Part shown: piece after piece, positions 7,871-17,384 of the stretch
Layout of the letters: every line of letters begins with the position of its first letter
Position numbering within the stretch: position 1 is the first letter of the stretch
Assembly: GCF_002272745.1 (NCBI RefSeq)
Contig: NZ_NPBD01000002.1
Span: forward strand, 558,001 to 622,000
Direction of reading: 5' to 3'
Source: Terribacillus saccharophilus
GTDB taxonomy: Bacteria; Bacillota; Bacilli; Bacillales; Amphibacillaceae
Length of the DNA stretch: 64,000 bases
Notes under the pieces: generated by a model
What the model saw: only the letters and a program-made list of their open reading frames with translations
Databases searched by the model: none
Told to the model about the DNA's origin: nothing
Made by a program: the position numbers and the translations under genes

Positions 7871-8624
7871 ACTTTTCCAACTGCTCTTTGATGCTAGCCA
7901 ATATTTTCTTTTCAAGCCGAGAAACCTGAACTTGGGAAATACCGAGCCGTTCAGATACTTCCGATTGTGTTTGATCCTTATAAAACCGCAAGTATACGAT
8001 GAGTCGCTCTCTTTCACCAAGTGATTGAATCGCTTCTTGTAAGGCAAGCTTATCGAACCAGTTATCGTCCTGTTCGGCAATCTGGTCCAATAAAGTGATA
8101 GGATCTCCATCATTTTCGAAAACTGTCTCATGGATTGAATGAGGTAGTTTGGCAGCCTCTTCCGCATGGACAATATCCTCCGGTGACAGCTCCAGCTCCT
8201 TGGCAATTTCTTGAATGGTCGGCACTCGATTGAGTTCTTTTGTTAATTCTTCTTTTTTCTTTCTCACTTTATTAGCTGTTTCTTTAAGTGAACGACTGAC
8301 CTTCAGACTGCCATCGTCTCGGATAAAACGTTGAATCTCTCCGATGATCATCGGTACCGCATATGTCGAGAAGCGTACGTCATATGACAAATCGAATTTA
8401 TCAATTGACTTAATCAACCCAATACAGCCGATCTGGAACAGATCATCAGGATCATAGCCGCGATTAATAAAACGCTGGACGACAGACCAGACGAGCCGTA
8501 CATTTCTTTCGACAAGGATGTCCCTTGCTTCTTTATCACCATTCTGACTTAACTGGATGTATGTTTTCACTTGCTTATCGGTCAATTGTTCTTTTGCCTT
8601 CTGCTGTTTCAAATATACATCCAT
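7869..8624 (-). CDS. sigF: forespore sigma factor F
   Basis: A 251-residue sigma-70 family factor, the first compartment-specific sigma factor of the forespore. Region 2 (RNVRLVWSVVQRFINRGYDPDDLFQIGCIGL), the FSTYAVPMIIGEIQRFIRDD segment and the region 4 helix-turn-helix QTQSEVSERLGISQVQVSRLEKK are all intact. A GTG at 8633 directly abuts the spoIIAB stop codon, but the ATG at 8624 (MDVYLK) is preferred: B. subtilis SigF starts MDV, and AGGTGG overlapping the spoIIAB stop lies five bases before it. SigF is held inactive by SpoIIAB, encoded just upstream. Confidence 0.97.
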   Translation of the reverse strand: MDVYLKQQKAKEQLTDKQVKTYIQLSQNGDKEARDILVERNVRLVWSVVQRFINRGYDPDDLFQIGCIGLIKSIDKFDLSYDVRFSTYAVPMIIGEIQRFIRDDGSLKVSRSLKETANKVRKKKEELTKELNRVPTIQEIAKELELSPEDIVHAEEAAKLPHSIHETVFENDGDPITLLDQIAEQDDNWFDKLALQEAIQSLGERERLIVYLRFYKDQTQSEVSERLGISQVQVSRLEKKILASIKEQLEK

Positions 8625-8633
8625 ATGCCCCAC

Positions 8634-9077
8634 CTACTGACTCATGGCTTTGCTTCGATTGAACTGCTTATTCATCGTCACTGTTGTGCCTTCGCCTTCT
8701 GTGGAATGCACATATACATGGTCCATGAAATTCTCCATGATCGTAAAGCCCATACCGGAACGTTCCAAATCAGGCTTTGATGTGTAAAGGGGTTCCATCG
8801 CTTCATCCACATCCGGAATGCCTACACCTTCGTCCTGAATGATTAATTCCACTTCATCATCAGACAGTGTGCAAATAATTGTAATCATCTGGTCTGGATC
8901 TGAATTATAGCCATGGATTATAGAATTGGTTACAGCTTCAGAAACGACTGTTTTGATTTCGGTTAGCTCGTCCATTGTCGGATCCAGCTGAGAGACGAAG
9001 GATGCAACTGTTACACGAGCAAAAGCTTCGTTCCTGCTTTGACTCGAAAAGGAAAACCGCATCATATTCGTGTTCAT
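8634..9077 (-). CDS. spoIIAB: anti-sigma F factor and SpoIIAA kinase
   Basis: A 147-residue GHKL-type ATPase/serine kinase. The N-box [11 protein letters not shown] and the G1 box QDEGVGIPD are visible. It binds SigF and blocks it in the predivisional cell, and phosphorylates SpoIIAA. Its start overlaps the spoIIAA stop by four bases (ATGA), and its TAG stop lies within the ribosome binding region of sigF, which fits stoichiometric production of the three partners. Confidence 0.97.
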   Translation of the reverse strand: MNTNMMRFSFSSQSRNEAFARVTVASFVSQLDPTMDELTEIKTVVSEAVTNSIIHGYNSDPDQMITIICTLSDDEVELIIQDEGVGIPDVDEAMEPLYTSKPDLERSGMGFTIMENFMDHVYVHSTEGEGTTVTMNKQFNRSKAMSQ

Positions 9078-9430
9078 GATAATACCACCCCGAAAGTTTC
9101 CAGCGCGTAGCGCTCATTTTCTTCAAAACGGATAATCTTGAATAGCCCGGATAGCTGAAACAGTCTATCTACAGCCGGTGTCAGACTGCAGACAACCATT
9201 TCCCTTCCTTCTGCTTTCAGTTCTTTATATCTGCCAAGAATGACACCTAGACCAGAACTATCCATAAATGAAAGAGATTCCAGATTAAGTACCATATGCT
9301 TGATTCCAGGCTGCTGCAGGGCAAGCTGCCAGCTTTCTTTCAACTCGCTCGCTGTGTGATGATCGAGCTCCCCATTTAGACGTGCCAGCAAGATGGTTTC
9401 CTTCAATTCATAATCAACTGTCAACCCCAT
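9074..9430 (-). CDS. spoIIAA: anti-anti-sigma F factor
   Basis: A 118-residue STAS domain protein. The phosphorylation site is Ser58 in [14 protein letters not shown], the same residue number as in B. subtilis. When dephosphorylated by SpoIIE it binds SpoIIAB and frees SigF. It is the first gene of the spoIIA operon, with GGGAGGAG upstream of the ATG and a sigma-H like promoter about 30-60 bases upstream. Confidence 0.97.
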   Translation of the reverse strand: MGLTVDYELKETILLARLNGELDHHTASELKESWQLALQQPGIKHMVLNLESLSFMDSSGLGVILGRYKELKAEGREMVVCSLTPAVDRLFQLSGLFKIIRFEENERYALETFGVVLS

Positions 9431-9458
9431 AGCTTTTCTCCTCCCTTATCTGCTTATA

Positions 9459-9487
9459 GATTTCTGCAGAAAAAGGCGAATACCTTT
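9459..9487 (-). promoter_or_regulatory. candidate sigma-H promoter of spoIIA
   Basis: On the minus strand AAAGGTATT (9479-9487) fits the sigma-H -35 consensus RNAGGAWWW at eight of nine positions and is followed after 11 bases by GCAGAAATC (9459-9467), which fits RNNGAATWW at seven of nine. Position and spacing are as expected, since spoIIA is a known sigma-H/Spo0A target. I saw no clear Spo0A box. Confidence 0.55.
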
Positions 9488-9528
9488 CGAGTGACAAAAA
9501 TAGAAGAAACTCGCACGTTTAGTCAGAA

Positions 9529-10689
9529 TCAGCGGAATTTCACCACATCGTCAAAGCTGCGTTTGATCAGCAGCCAATAGCTTGCTTTTGGAACGTCTTC
9601 TTTCATGATGAGCGGCGTTGAAGAAACATGTTTACCATCGGCTTTTAACTCAAGCACACCTACTTGTTCCCCGGCTTTTAGCGGAAGGGAGAGCTCTGGT
9701 TTATATACGATTTCCGTCGACAATTCTCCAAGCTTTTCCCCTTTTTTGACAAGCAGCGACACTGGCGTGCTAGTCACAACTGGAACATCTTTATTGCGAG
9801 CCTTCAGCATATCAAGCTTGGCCACGGTCTGGTTCTGTTTATAAAGCTGCTTTATCGTATACTGGTTGAAGCCATAATCAAGCAACTGGGACACTTCATT
9901 GTTCCGCTGCTTTGGTGTCTCCGCGCCCATTACGACTGCTATAACCCGCATTCCATCTTTCTTGGCGGTAGCCGTGAGGCAATATCTTGCTTCTTTCGTA
10001 AATCCGGTTTTCAAGCCATCAACACCAGGATAAAACTTTACTAGCTTATTCGTATTGACAAGCCAGAATGGATCGTCGGTGTCCTTGCGCAGATAATCTT
10101 CATAAATACTTGTAAATTCAGTGATTTCTTCATGCTCAAGCAATGCTCTGGCCATCATCGCCATATCTTTAGCCGTCGAATAATGATCTTTAGCAGGAAG
10201 TCCGGTAACATTTTGGAACTTTGTATGAGTCAGCCCGAGTTCTCTTGCTTTCTCGTTCATCTTTTGGACGAATCCATCTTCGGTACCCGCAATCTTCTCA
10301 GCCAGTGCCACACTTGCATCGTTACCTGATGCCACAGCTACACCTTTTAAGAGATCCTTCACTGTCATTTCTTCTCCAGGTTCAAGGAATATTTGTGAAC
10401 CGCCCATGCTTGCTGCATACTCACTTGCTCTGACTTTTTCATCATATCGCAGCTTACCAGCTTCGATTTCTTCCATAATCAAGAGCATCGTCATGATTTT
10501 TGTCATACTGGCTGGCGGGAGCTGTTCCTCCATATTCTCACCTGCCAGGACACGGCCAGTATCACGTTCGATTAAAATAGTTGATTTAGCTGTCTTTTCT
10601 TCTTGTTTTGCAGCAAAAGTCTGTGATGGTAGTGCCATAAGACTGATAACGAAAGCAATCAGCAAACTTAATAGACTCATTTTTTTCAT
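9529..10689 (-). CDS. dacF: DacF, sporulation D-alanyl-D-alanine carboxypeptidase
   Basis: A 386-residue penicillin-binding protein of the low-mass carboxypeptidase class. It has a signal peptide (residues 1-26, cut after TFAA), the SxxK site at Ser61-Lys64 (SMTK), SGN at 121-123 and KTG at 227-229, followed by a C-terminal beta domain. It trims the terminal D-Ala of peptidoglycan stem peptides; in B. subtilis dacF is made in the forespore and affects cortex cross-linking. Its position directly upstream of spoIIA is conserved. GGAGG lies seven to eight bases before the ATG. Confidence 0.95.
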   Translation of the reverse strand: MKKMSLLSLLIAFVISLMALPSQTFAAKQEEKTAKSTILIERDTGRVLAGENMEEQLPPASMTKIMTMLLIMEEIEAGKLRYDEKVRASEYAASMGGSQIFLEPGEEMTVKDLLKGVAVASGNDASVALAEKIAGTEDGFVQKMNEKARELGLTHTKFQNVTGLPAKDHYSTAKDMAMMARALLEHEEITEFTSIYEDYLRKDTDDPFWLVNTNKLVKFYPGVDGLKTGFTKEARYCLTATAKKDGMRVIAVVMGAETPKQRNNEVSQLLDYGFNQYTIKQLYKQNQTVAKLDMLKARNKDVPVVTSTPVSLLVKKGEKLGELSTEIVYKPELSLPLKAGEQVGVLELKADGKHVSSTPLIMKEDVPKASYWLLIKRSFDDVVKFR

Positions 10690-10761
10690 TTAAGGTTCCT
10701 CCGTTTACGGTAATACAGTTAGAATCTCCCAAATGAAATGATTTATTAATATTTTGTACAC

Positions 10762-10792
10762 AAAAAAAGCAGCCCTTGAAAAGGACTGCTTT
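10762..10792 (-). terminator. terminator of the deoB-punA-pdp operon
   Basis: On the minus strand AAAGCAGTCCTTTTCAAGG pairs with CCTTGAAAAGGACTGCTTT-like arms (GCAGTCC/GGGCTGC with one G-U) and ends in seven T. It lies four bases past the pdp stop codon. Confidence 0.88.
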
Positions 10793-10795
10793 AAA

Positions 10796-12097
10796 TCAGG
10801 AAATGACGTCGTAAATTAGTTCCATTTTATTAGGCTGAGCTGTATCGATTGTATAGGAAGCTAAAACTTTATTCACTGAATCCACAGCTTGTGCATCACG
10901 TGCATGCAAAATCGCGATTGTTTCACCTTGCTCTACTGCATCTCCCTGCTTCTTCTTCAGAGTGATACCAACAGCATGATCGATGTCATCATCTTTTGTC
11001 GCACGGCCTGCACCTAAATACATAGCTGCTGTTCCGATTCCTTCCGCATCAATGCTGTGAACGAAGCCAGCAACAGGTGCTTTGACTTCAATATGATAAT
11101 CAGCTTGAGGTAATAGTTCCGGTTTATCGACAAGTGCCGTATCGCCGCCCTGAGCGCCGATGAACGTACGGAAAGCTGCCAATGCAGTTCCGTTATCCAA
11201 GCATGCTTCAAGATGCGTACGCGCTTCCTCGTAGCTTGAGAATTTGTTGGCTAAAAGTGCCATATGAGCTGCCAATTCAACAGAAATCTCACGTAGATCT
11301 GTTATCTTCTCACCGCTTAACACTTGGATTGCTTCTTTCACTTCGTTGCTGTTTCCAACCTCAAATCCTAGCGGCTGGTTCATGTCCGTAATGACAGCAA
11401 CTGTCTGGCGACCAAGGTTCTTACCGATTTTAACCATTGTTTCTGCCAATTTCTTGGATTCATCCAATGATTTCATGAAAGCGCCAGAACCTGTTTTCAC
11501 GTCAAGTACGATCGCTTCCGCACCAGATGCCAGCTTTTTGCTCATGATAGAGCTTGCGATTAGTGGAATTGTGTTAACCGTTCCTGTAACATCACGCAGC
11601 GCATATAGCTTTTTATCTGCTGGTGCCAGGTTACCGGTCTGACCAGCCACTGCAAGTTTATTTTCATTCACCAATCCCATGAATTGCTCGCGGCTCAAAT
11701 CAATTGAGAAGCCTTTGAAGGATTCAAGTTTATCCAATGTTCCGCCAGTGTGACCAAGACCTCGTCCAGACATCTTCGCAACCGGAATTCCGATAGCAGC
11801 GACAAGCGGTCCTGTAATCAAGGTGATTTTATCTCCTACACCGCCTGTGCTATGTTTATCGACCTTTTTACCTTCGATGCTGCTAAGGTCAAATGTTTCG
11901 CCAGAGTTGGCCATCTCTTCTGTCAGCCAAGCTGTCTCTTCTTCTGTCATGCCATTGAAATAGACTGTCATCAAGAAGGCAGAAGCCTGATAATCAGGGA
12001 TATCCCCTTTTGTATAACCATGGACGAAAAAGGCTACCTCTTCTTTGGAGAGCGTACCGCCGTCTCTTTTCTTTGTAATTAAATCAACCATTCTCAT
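10796..12097 (-). CDS. pdp: pyrimidine-nucleoside phosphorylase
   Basis: A 433-residue enzyme that cleaves uridine, thymidine or deoxyuridine with phosphate to the free base and (deoxy)ribose 1-phosphate. The signature [15 protein letters not shown] (about residues 109-123) and KHSTGGVGD (about 81-89) are present. The start MRMVDLI agrees with B. subtilis Pdp. It is the last gene of deoB-punA-pdp, 15 bases after punA, so its sugar-phosphate product is the substrate of DeoB from the same transcript. Confidence 0.96.
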   Translation of the reverse strand: MRMVDLITKKRDGGTLSKEEVAFFVHGYTKGDIPDYQASAFLMTVYFNGMTEEETAWLTEEMANSGETFDLSSIEGKKVDKHSTGGVGDKITLITGPLVAAIGIPVAKMSGRGLGHTGGTLDKLESFKGFSIDLSREQFMGLVNENKLAVAGQTGNLAPADKKLYALRDVTGTVNTIPLIASSIMSKKLASGAEAIVLDVKTGSGAFMKSLDESKKLAETMVKIGKNLGRQTVAVITDMNQPLGFEVGNSNEVKEAIQVLSGEKITDLREISVELAAHMALLANKFSSYEEARTHLEACLDNGTALAAFRTFIGAQGGDTALVDKPELLPQADYHIEVKAPVAGFVHSIDAEGIGTAAMYLGAGRATKDDDIDHAVGITLKKKQGDAVEQGETIAILHARDAQAVDSVNKVLASYTIDTAQPNKMELIYDVIS

Positions 12098-12112
12098 ATT
12101 CGTTCACCTGCT

Positions 12113-12943
12113 TTATTTTATTGGAAGCTGCTTAACAATTTCTTTTACGAAACGTAGGAAGTCTTCCCTTACTTGACCCGTTGTCTCCATCACTTCATCA
12201 TGCGTAAGCGGCTGATCAAGGATACCGGCAGCCATGTTGGAGATACAAGAAATACCCAAAACTTCCATTTTTGAATGGCTGGCAACGATCACTTCCGGAA
12301 CTGTAGACATACCGACGGCATCCCCGCCCCAAACCCGAAGCATCCGCACTTCGGCACCTGTTTCATACGATGGACCTGTGTTACCGACATAAACGCCTTC
12401 CTTTACTCCAAGTCCGATTTTAGCGGCTACTTCACGCGCATAGCCTAATAGCTCTTTGCTATAGACAGAAGACATATCCGGGAAACGAGCTCCCAAATCA
12501 TCATCATTTGGTCCGATCAGCGGGTTTGTGCCCATATTGTTGATATGATCAGTGATCAGCATCAAGTCACCAGGCTCGAAGCTTTCGTTGATTCCTCCAG
12601 CTGCATTCGTAACAATCAATGATTGTACACCAAGAGCCTTCATTACACGAACAGGTAAAGTCACGAGCTCCATCGGATATCCTTCATAAAAATGGAACCG
12701 TCCTTGCATAGCTATTACAGCTTGTCCTTCCAGTTTCCCGATGACAAGCTGTCCTTTATGTCCGCTGACCGTCGAAACTGGGAACCCTGGAATATCTCCA
12801 TATGGTACGACTGTTGTTTCTGTAATCTCATCAGCCAGTACTCCAAGTCCAGATCCTAAAATCAGGCCAATCTTTGGTGTACTAGTCAGTTTCTCTTTAA
12901 TATAATCTGCTGCCTGTTTGATTGCTTCTGCCTGCATCTTCAT
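12113..12943 (-). CDS. punA: purine-nucleoside phosphorylase
   Basis: A 276-residue trimeric-type purine nucleoside phosphorylase (B. subtilis PupG). Motifs include [14 protein letters not shown] (about 26-39), the phosphate loop GHKGQLVIG, and TNAAGGIN (about 116-123). It releases guanine or hypoxanthine from nucleosides. The first ATG at 12943 overlaps the deoB stop (ATGA); an ATG two codons later (12937, MQAEAIK) has better spacing from AAGGGG and may be the true start. Coupled to deoB. Confidence 0.95.
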   Translation of the reverse strand: MKMQAEAIKQAADYIKEKLTSTPKIGLILGSGLGVLADEITETTVVPYGDIPGFPVSTVSGHKGQLVIGKLEGQAVIAMQGRFHFYEGYPMELVTLPVRVMKALGVQSLIVTNAAGGINESFEPGDLMLITDHINNMGTNPLIGPNDDDLGARFPDMSSVYSKELLGYAREVAAKIGLGVKEGVYVGNTGPSYETGAEVRMLRVWGGDAVGMSTVPEVIVASHSKMEVLGISCISNMAAGILDQPLTHDEVMETTGQVREDFLRFVKEIVKQLPIK

Positions 12944-14124
12944 TTCCCCTTTTTCAATGCTCGTAAAAAGCTTGTTCCGTGCTCTGGCATTTCAATACTG
13001 AAATTATCAGCAATTGTCGCAGCGATATCCGCAAATGTATTGCGTAATTCCAGTTCCTCTCCTTGCTCAGTACCAGTATGATAAGCAATCAATGGGACAT
13101 ATTCCCGTGTATGGTCTGTCCCAGGCGCAACAGGGTCATTACCATGATCAGCTGTAATAATAAGCAAATCGTCTTCTTTCAGCTTATCAAGTACTTCTGG
13201 AAGCCGTTTATCATAATCCTCCAGCGCCTGTGCGTAGCCCTCTGGATCCCGACGATGACCGTATTTCGCATCAAAATCGACTAAGTTAAGGAAGCTAATG
13301 CCCGTAAAATCTTCATCCATACTTTCTACAATCTTCGTCATACCATCGTCATTGTCCTTTGTACGAACAGACTTTGTCACGCCTTCACCATCGTAAATAT
13401 CAGAAATCTTCCCTAGAGCAATGACATCAAAGTTCGCATCCTGCAAGCTCTTCATCGTCGTTCTGCCAAAAGGCTTCAATGCATAGTCATGGCGGTTCGA
13501 AGTACGTTCAAAAGCACCTGGTTTACCAACGAATGGACGAGCGATGATACGGCCTACCATATAAGGATCATCCAATGTCATCTCACGTGCGATTTCACAA
13601 ATTTTGTACAGCTCATCAAGCGGGATGACATCTTCATGGGCAGCAATTTGTAAAACGGAATCTGCAGATGTATAAACAATCATATCTCCAGTTTCCATAT
13701 GCTGTTCTCCGAGTTCATCCAAGATCTCTGTACCGGAAGCTGGTTTATTACCGATAATACCGCGTCCAGTCCGCTGCTTCAGTTCATCAAGCAATGGATC
13801 TGGAAAACCTTCAGGAAACGTGCGAAAAGGCTGATCGATGCGCAGGCCCATGATCTCCCAATGTCCTGTCATCGTATCTTTGCCATTAGATGCTTCCTGC
13901 ATTTTAGTGTAATAAGCTTTTGGCTGTTTAGCAGCCTGTATACCTTCTACTTCTCGGATGTTACCAAGGCCAAGTGCCGCCATATTCGGCATTTGCAAAC
14001 CGCCGCGGTGAGAAGCGATGTGACCGAGCGTATCCGCTCCTTTATCACCGAAAGCTTCTGCATCCGGTGCTTCTCCAATACCGACAGAATCCATTACTAT
14101 AAGAAATACGCGTTTGAAATCCAA
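12940..14124 (-). CDS. deoB: phosphopentomutase
   Basis: A 394-residue alkaline-phosphatase superfamily enzyme that converts (deoxy)ribose 1-phosphate to the 5-phosphate. Metal-site motifs [13 protein letters not shown] (about 10-22), the phosphothreonine region [10 protein letters not shown] (about 81-90), ITADHGNDP and DHTREYVPL are intact. It is the first gene of the salvage operon, 24 bases after xerD, and feeds the products of PunA and Pdp into the pentose phosphate or deoxyribose pathway. Confidence 0.97.
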   Translation of the reverse strand: MDFKRVFLIVMDSVGIGEAPDAEAFGDKGADTLGHIASHRGGLQMPNMAALGLGNIREVEGIQAAKQPKAYYTKMQEASNGKDTMTGHWEIMGLRIDQPFRTFPEGFPDPLLDELKQRTGRGIIGNKPASGTEILDELGEQHMETGDMIVYTSADSVLQIAAHEDVIPLDELYKICEIAREMTLDDPYMVGRIIARPFVGKPGAFERTSNRHDYALKPFGRTTMKSLQDANFDVIALGKISDIYDGEGVTKSVRTKDNDDGMTKIVESMDEDFTGISFLNLVDFDAKYGHRRDPEGYAQALEDYDKRLPEVLDKLKEDDLLIITADHGNDPVAPGTDHTREYVPLIAYHTGTEQGEELELRNTFADIAATIADNFSIEMPEHGTSFLRALKKGK

Positions 14125-14148
14125 GTTAAAGCCTCCTAATTTAAATCT

Positions 14149-15033
14149 TTAAGCCCGAGGATGATGTGTTTTATAAATATCCTTCAGTCTTGTTTTCGTT
14201 ACATGCGTGTAAATCTGTGTCGTACTAATATCAGCGTGACCGAGCATTTCCTGAACAGCACGCAAATCAGCCCCATTCTCCAACAAATGCGTCGCAAATG
14301 AATGACGCAGTGTGTGAGGGGTGATTTCTTTCTGAATCCCGGCATTCCGGGCTATCTGTTTCAACACCTTCCAGAATCCTTGTCGAGATAAAGGATTTCC
14401 ATGATGATTCACAAACAGAATGTCGCTCGCTTTGGATTTTAGCAAGATTTTACGGGACCGGTTCAAATATTCCTCCAGCCTCGCCTTAGCCATATCTCCA
14501 AGCGGAACGATTCGTTCCTTCGATCCTTTCCCGAAACAGCGGACAAAGCCCATTTCCAGATGCAGATCATCCAGTTCCAATGCCAAAAGCTCTGATACTC
14601 GCAGTCCTGTCGCGTATAGTGTTTCCAGCATCGCACGATTCCGAATCGTCAATGTATCAGTTCCTGGACATGTGAGCAGCTTGTCCACTTCCTCAGAAGA
14701 AAGGATCTTCGGCAGCTTGCGTTCTTTCTTCGGTGTATCGATATGTATGCTCGGATCTTCCTTCAATCCATATTCACGCAGCAAAAACTGATGAAAGAGT
14801 CTGATGCTGGATAATGTCCGTGCTATCGTCGCAGCTGATTTCCCATCATCATGCAGCCAGCGCAAATAGGCAGTCAGTTTGGCTCGAGTCACGTGTGCCC
14901 ACTCTTGCACTTCATTTTCCTGAAGATATCTTGCATATGTACGCAGATCTCGGGCGTAGGATTGCAGTGTATTCTCCGAAAGACCCCGTTCGATCTGCAA
15001 ATAATGGATAAAGTCATCCAGTGCTTCCTGCAT
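14149..15033 (-). CDS. xerD: site-specific tyrosine recombinase XerD
   Basis: A 294-residue tyrosine recombinase acting with XerC at dif to resolve chromosome dimers. The N-terminal SAM-like core-binding domain spans about residues 1-85. Catalytic residues: Arg145 ([10 protein letters not shown]), the Lys in [28 protein letters not shown] and Tyr275 (QIYTHV). The position between fur/yqzK and deoB is the same as ripX in B. subtilis, which separates it from phage or integron integrases. Confidence 0.96.
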   Translation of the reverse strand: MQEALDDFIHYLQIERGLSENTLQSYARDLRTYARYLQENEVQEWAHVTRAKLTAYLRWLHDDGKSAATIARTLSSIRLFHQFLLREYGLKEDPSIHIDTPKKERKLPKILSSEEVDKLLTCPGTDTLTIRNRAMLETLYATGLRVSELLALELDDLHLEMGFVRCFGKGSKERIVPLGDMAKARLEEYLNRSRKILLKSKASDILFVNHHGNPLSRQGFWKVLKQIARNAGIQKEITPHTLRHSFATHLLENGADLRAVQEMLGHADISTTQIYTHVTKTRLKDIYKTHHPRA

Positions 15034-15038
15034 GTATC

Positions 15039-15248
15039 CTACTCTCCTAACCGGAAGAATAACGTCATCCTATCCACTAGACTTTCCTGCTCCATTGCTG
15101 CAACTTTCACTGCATTTCCCTCTGGAGGGTCATAGCGGTGATAGCTCTCATATTCACTATGGATGAACCGTAATCCAAAATAGAAGAATGTGGAGCAAGC
15201 TACAAATACGAGCAGAAGTTTACAGGTGTCGAAGATGAATCGCTTCAT
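15039..15248 (-). CDS. yqzK: YqzK family small membrane protein (DUF4227)
   Basis: A 69-residue protein with one membrane segment near the N-terminus ([19 protein letters not shown]), then the family motif [20 protein letters not shown]. YqzK/DUF4227 proteins are found between fur and xerD in Bacillaceae; the function is unknown. It ends five bases before the xerD start codon, so it probably shares its transcript. Confidence 0.88.
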   Translation of the reverse strand: MKRFIFDTCKLLLVFVACSTFFYFGLRFIHSEYESYHRYDPPEGNAVKVAAMEQESLVDRMTLFFRLGE

Positions 15249-15368
15249 GTATACGTCCCCTTTCTCTGACTTGTCTTTGTAACAGACTATGCCAAAGAAA
15301 GCGGAATTTATACGTACAGGATAACGTTACCTCATTCCTGTTGTTTTGTAAATTGGTTAGTGAAACGA

Positions 15369-15403
15369 AAGAAAGCCTTTTCCATCTACTTGGAAAGGCT
15401 TCA
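15369..15403 (-). terminator. probable terminator of fur
   Basis: On the minus strand AAGCCTTTCCA pairs with TGGAAAAGGCTT (one mismatch), followed by the T-rich TTCTTTC. It lies just after the fur stop codon. The U tract is broken, so efficiency is uncertain. Confidence 0.7.
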
Positions 15404-15408
15404 TCTGC

Positions 15409-15900
15409 TTATGATGTTCGGTTCACTTGCACAGTGGCTGCTTCGAGCTCTTCTTCCTTCTCACTAGCCTGACAGACGCGGCAGATACCATGGAAAGTAA
15501 GGCGGTGATCCTTCACCTTGAATCCCCAGTCACTTTGAACGATCTTCTCGACGTCCTCTAGAAGGTCTTCATCAATTTCCTCGACCGATCCGCATTCCAT
15601 GCAGACAAGATGGTGATGGAAGTGCGTTGCCCCTTCTTTGCGAAGGTCATAGCGGGAAACGCCGTCCCCGAAGTTTATTTTATCAACAATTTTCAATTCT
15701 GATAATAATTCCAGTGTACGGTATACAGTAGCCAAACCGATTTCCGGTGCTTTTTCCTTTACGAGGAGGTAGACGTCTTCAGCGCTTAAATGGTCCTCTT
15801 CTCGCTCCAGCAGCACACGTACCGTTGCTTCCCGCTGCGGTGTCAGCTTGTAGCTCTGCGCATGTAATTGCTTCTTTATGCGTTCAATGCGGTGTTCCAA
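15409..15900 (-). CDS. fur: ferric uptake regulator
   Basis: A 163-residue Fur repressor. Visible pieces are the winged-helix YKLTPQREATVRVLLE, GLATVYRTLELL, the metal-site FHHHLVCMECG and the second zinc pair GICRVCQ. The start is a TTG at 15898-15900 (LEHRIERIKKQL, aligning with the known MENRIDRIKKQL start), preceded by GGGAGGAAT; upstream codons would give an unlikely extra nine residues. About fourteen residues follow the zinc-binding Cys pair beyond the usual length. A sigma-A promoter and a perfect PerR box lie directly upstream, so control by PerR is likely, as in B. subtilis. Confidence 0.96.
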   Translation of the reverse strand: MEHRIERIKKQLHAQSYKLTPQREATVRVLLEREEDHLSAEDVYLLVKEKAPEIGLATVYRTLELLSELKIVDKINFGDGVSRYDLRKEGATHFHHHLVCMECGSVEEIDEDLLEDVEKIVQSDWGFKVKDHRLTFHGICRVCQASEKEEELEAATVQVNRTS

Positions 15901-15929
15901 GTGAATTCCTCCCTCGTAATCCCACACTT

Positions 15930-15959
15930 ATTATATACTGATTGAGAAAAAGGTGTCAA
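15930..15959 (-). promoter_or_regulatory. sigma-A promoter of fur
   Basis: On the minus strand a perfect -35 TTGACA (15954-15959) and a perfect -10 TATAAT (15930-15935) are separated by 18 bases, placing the start about 20 bases before the ribosome binding site of fur. Confidence 0.85.
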
Positions 15960-15960
15960 A

Positions 15961-15975
15961 TTATAATTATTATAA
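15961..15975. promoter_or_regulatory. perfect PerR box upstream of fur
   Basis: TTATAATTATTATAA is an exact 7-1-7 match to the PerR consensus TTATAATNATTATAA. It begins one base upstream of the fur -35 hexamer, so a bound repressor would touch the polymerase site. PerR control of fur is known in B. subtilis. The classic Fur box (TGATAATNATTATCA) fits less well, with two mismatches. Confidence 0.82.
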
Positions 15976-15983
15976 ACAGCTAA

Positions 15984-15998
15984 TTGTAATCATTATTA
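15984..15998. promoter_or_regulatory. second PerR-like box upstream of fur
   Basis: TTGTAATCATTATTA matches the PerR consensus at 12 of 14 fixed positions, 23 bases centre to centre from the first box, so two dimers would sit on nearly the same helix face. It ends ten bases from the spoIIM stop codon. Confidence 0.5.
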
Positions 15999-16008
15999 AT
16001 AGATTAAC

Positions 16009-16644
16009 TCATAGCAAATCATTTACAAGCATTGACAGAAGCGGATTCGCAAGGAAAGTTTCAATGATGGATGCTGCAGCCGAACCTGCAATAAGCACCA
16101 GAAAAATGGTACTGTATTGGAAAAAATATCGCCTTAATGATAATGGAGACCGCTTGGCGATGAGCTTACGCAAAAGTGTAACAGAGAACAGCATCGCGCT
16201 AGTGCCAGCAATAAGATATAGCGGGATGACGACTAGATTCTGCGGAGCAACAGCTGCCGCTGCAAGCGTAAGGCCTTTCCAGCCGAGCTGATTGACTAGG
16301 AATCCAACACTGAACCCCATCATGAGCCCTTTGCTGAACAGCAGCATCCAGATGATCGGTATGCCGATGATAGAAAGTCCGAGCACATACAGAAACAGCA
16401 GAAATTTGAGATGAGCAAGAAAACTTGATTGAAGAATCTCCTGCTTGCTGATCACCTGTCCTTGCTGAAGCTGCGCGAAAAACCGTTCCAGATAATAAAA
16501 CAAATCTTCCTTTTGCGTAAAGTTCATGCTGTTGACAACAATCGCCCCGAATATGATTCCGATTAGGAATAGAACAAGCATGAACAAGTAGCTTGTAGCA
16601 TGCTGCTTTAAATGATGAAAGAGAATAAACTCCCGCTGTTTCAT
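16009..16644 (-). CDS. spoIIM: stage II sporulation protein M
   Basis: A 211-residue integral membrane protein with about five hydrophobic segments (residues about 17-40, 78-100, 105-130, 145-165, 180-205). Together with SpoIID and SpoIIP it forms the DMP complex, which remodels septal peptidoglycan during engulfment; SpoIIM is the membrane anchor. The start MKQREFILFHHLKQH matches the family, and the place next to fur is as in B. subtilis, where mother-cell sigma-E reads the gene. Confidence 0.93.
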   Translation of the reverse strand: MKQREFILFHHLKQHATSYLFMLVLFLIGIIFGAIVVNSMNFTQKEDLFYYLERFFAQLQQGQVISKQEILQSSFLAHLKFLLFLYVLGLSIIGIPIIWMLLFSKGLMMGFSVGFLVNQLGWKGLTLAAAAVAPQNLVVIPLYLIAGTSAMLFSVTLLRKLIAKRSPLSLRRYFFQYSTIFLVLIAGSAAASIIETFLANPLLSMLVNDLL

Positions 16645-16710
16645 CTTATCTGCCTCCGTATTCTAGTCTAGTTACTAGAATCTATGACGGAAGCCTGTCT
16701 GATAGAACTG

Positions 16711-17259
16711 TTACTTACTTGCGTGTTTCAAACGTAGATGCAGCAGAGCATACATTGTTTTCGCATCATGGATCCGTTCTTTTTTTACAAGCTCTTCCGC
16801 TTCTTCCAGAGTCAGTTCCATCAACTCGACAAATTCATCCTCATCACCGGCTACCTTTTGGCTAAGGAGTTCGATATCATCTGCTTCGTATACATGAAGT
16901 AATTCATCTGCAAAGCCTGGAGATGTATAGAATGATCCAAGCTTTTTTAATTTTTTAGTTGTATAGCCTGTCTCTTCCTCAAGCTCCCTTACAGCCGTCA
17001 CTTCTGGTTCTTCACCAGGCTCAAGCTTGCCTGCCGGGATCTCAATTATCGATTTTTCGAGTGCTTTTCTGTATTGCTCGACAAAAATGATTTTTCCTTC
17101 TTTTGTAATCGGGATAATAGCTACTGCACCAGGATGCTTGATCAGTTCCCGTTTAGAAGTATTTCCGTCAGGTAAAGAAACAGTATCTACTCTTAATGAA
17201 ATAACTTTACCTTCATATATGGAGGATGTATCGATTGTTTTTTCTTCAAATTTCTTCAT
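16711..17259 (-). CDS. nudF: ADP-ribose pyrophosphatase (Nudix)
   Basis: A Nudix hydrolase of about 182 residues. The Nudix box GKLEPGEEPEVTAVRELEEETGY contains the expected GX5EX7REUXEEXGU pattern, and the Pro in SFYTSPGFADE about 16 residues after the box is the ADP-ribose pyrophosphatase marker. It splits ADP-ribose into AMP and ribose 5-phosphate. The ATG at 17259 (MKKFEEKTI) is preferred: AAGGAG lies eight bases upstream, while the upstream codon at 17268 is a GTG too close to it. Confidence 0.93.
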   Translation of the reverse strand: MKKFEEKTIDTSSIYEGKVISLRVDTVSLPDGNTSKRELIKHPGAVAIIPITKEGKIIFVEQYRKALEKSIIEIPAGKLEPGEEPEVTAVRELEEETGYTTKKLKKLGSFYTSPGFADELLHVYEADDIELLSQKVAGDEDEFVELMELTLEEAEELVKKERIHDAKTMYALLHLRLKHASK

Positions 17260-17319
17260 TATGTACACTCCTTTATATCGCTTCTTTCATCTTACCACAG
17301 CTTGCCTGGGACACATAAG

Positions 17320-17348
17320 TTGTCTGCTGATCTGCTTACGCTTACACT
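17320..17348 (+). promoter_or_regulatory. candidate sigma-A promoter for the aldo-keto reductase
   Basis: TTGTCT (17320-17325) and TACACT (17343-17348) with 17-base spacing, each matching the consensus at four of six positions, about 37 bases before the start codon. Confidence 0.4.
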
Positions 17349-17384
17349 TAACAAGTAGGATAAAAAGAAAGGTGGGACTTAACG

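Noticed and set aside
10690..10760. Sigma-F promoter for dacF
   Set aside because: A GG-rich -10-like stretch exists (GGGAGATTCT) but no -35 at proper spacing; too weak to list.
14149..15033. XerD as a mobile-element integrase
   Set aside because: Conserved position among fur, yqzK and deoB and full XerD-type motifs show a housekeeping recombinase.
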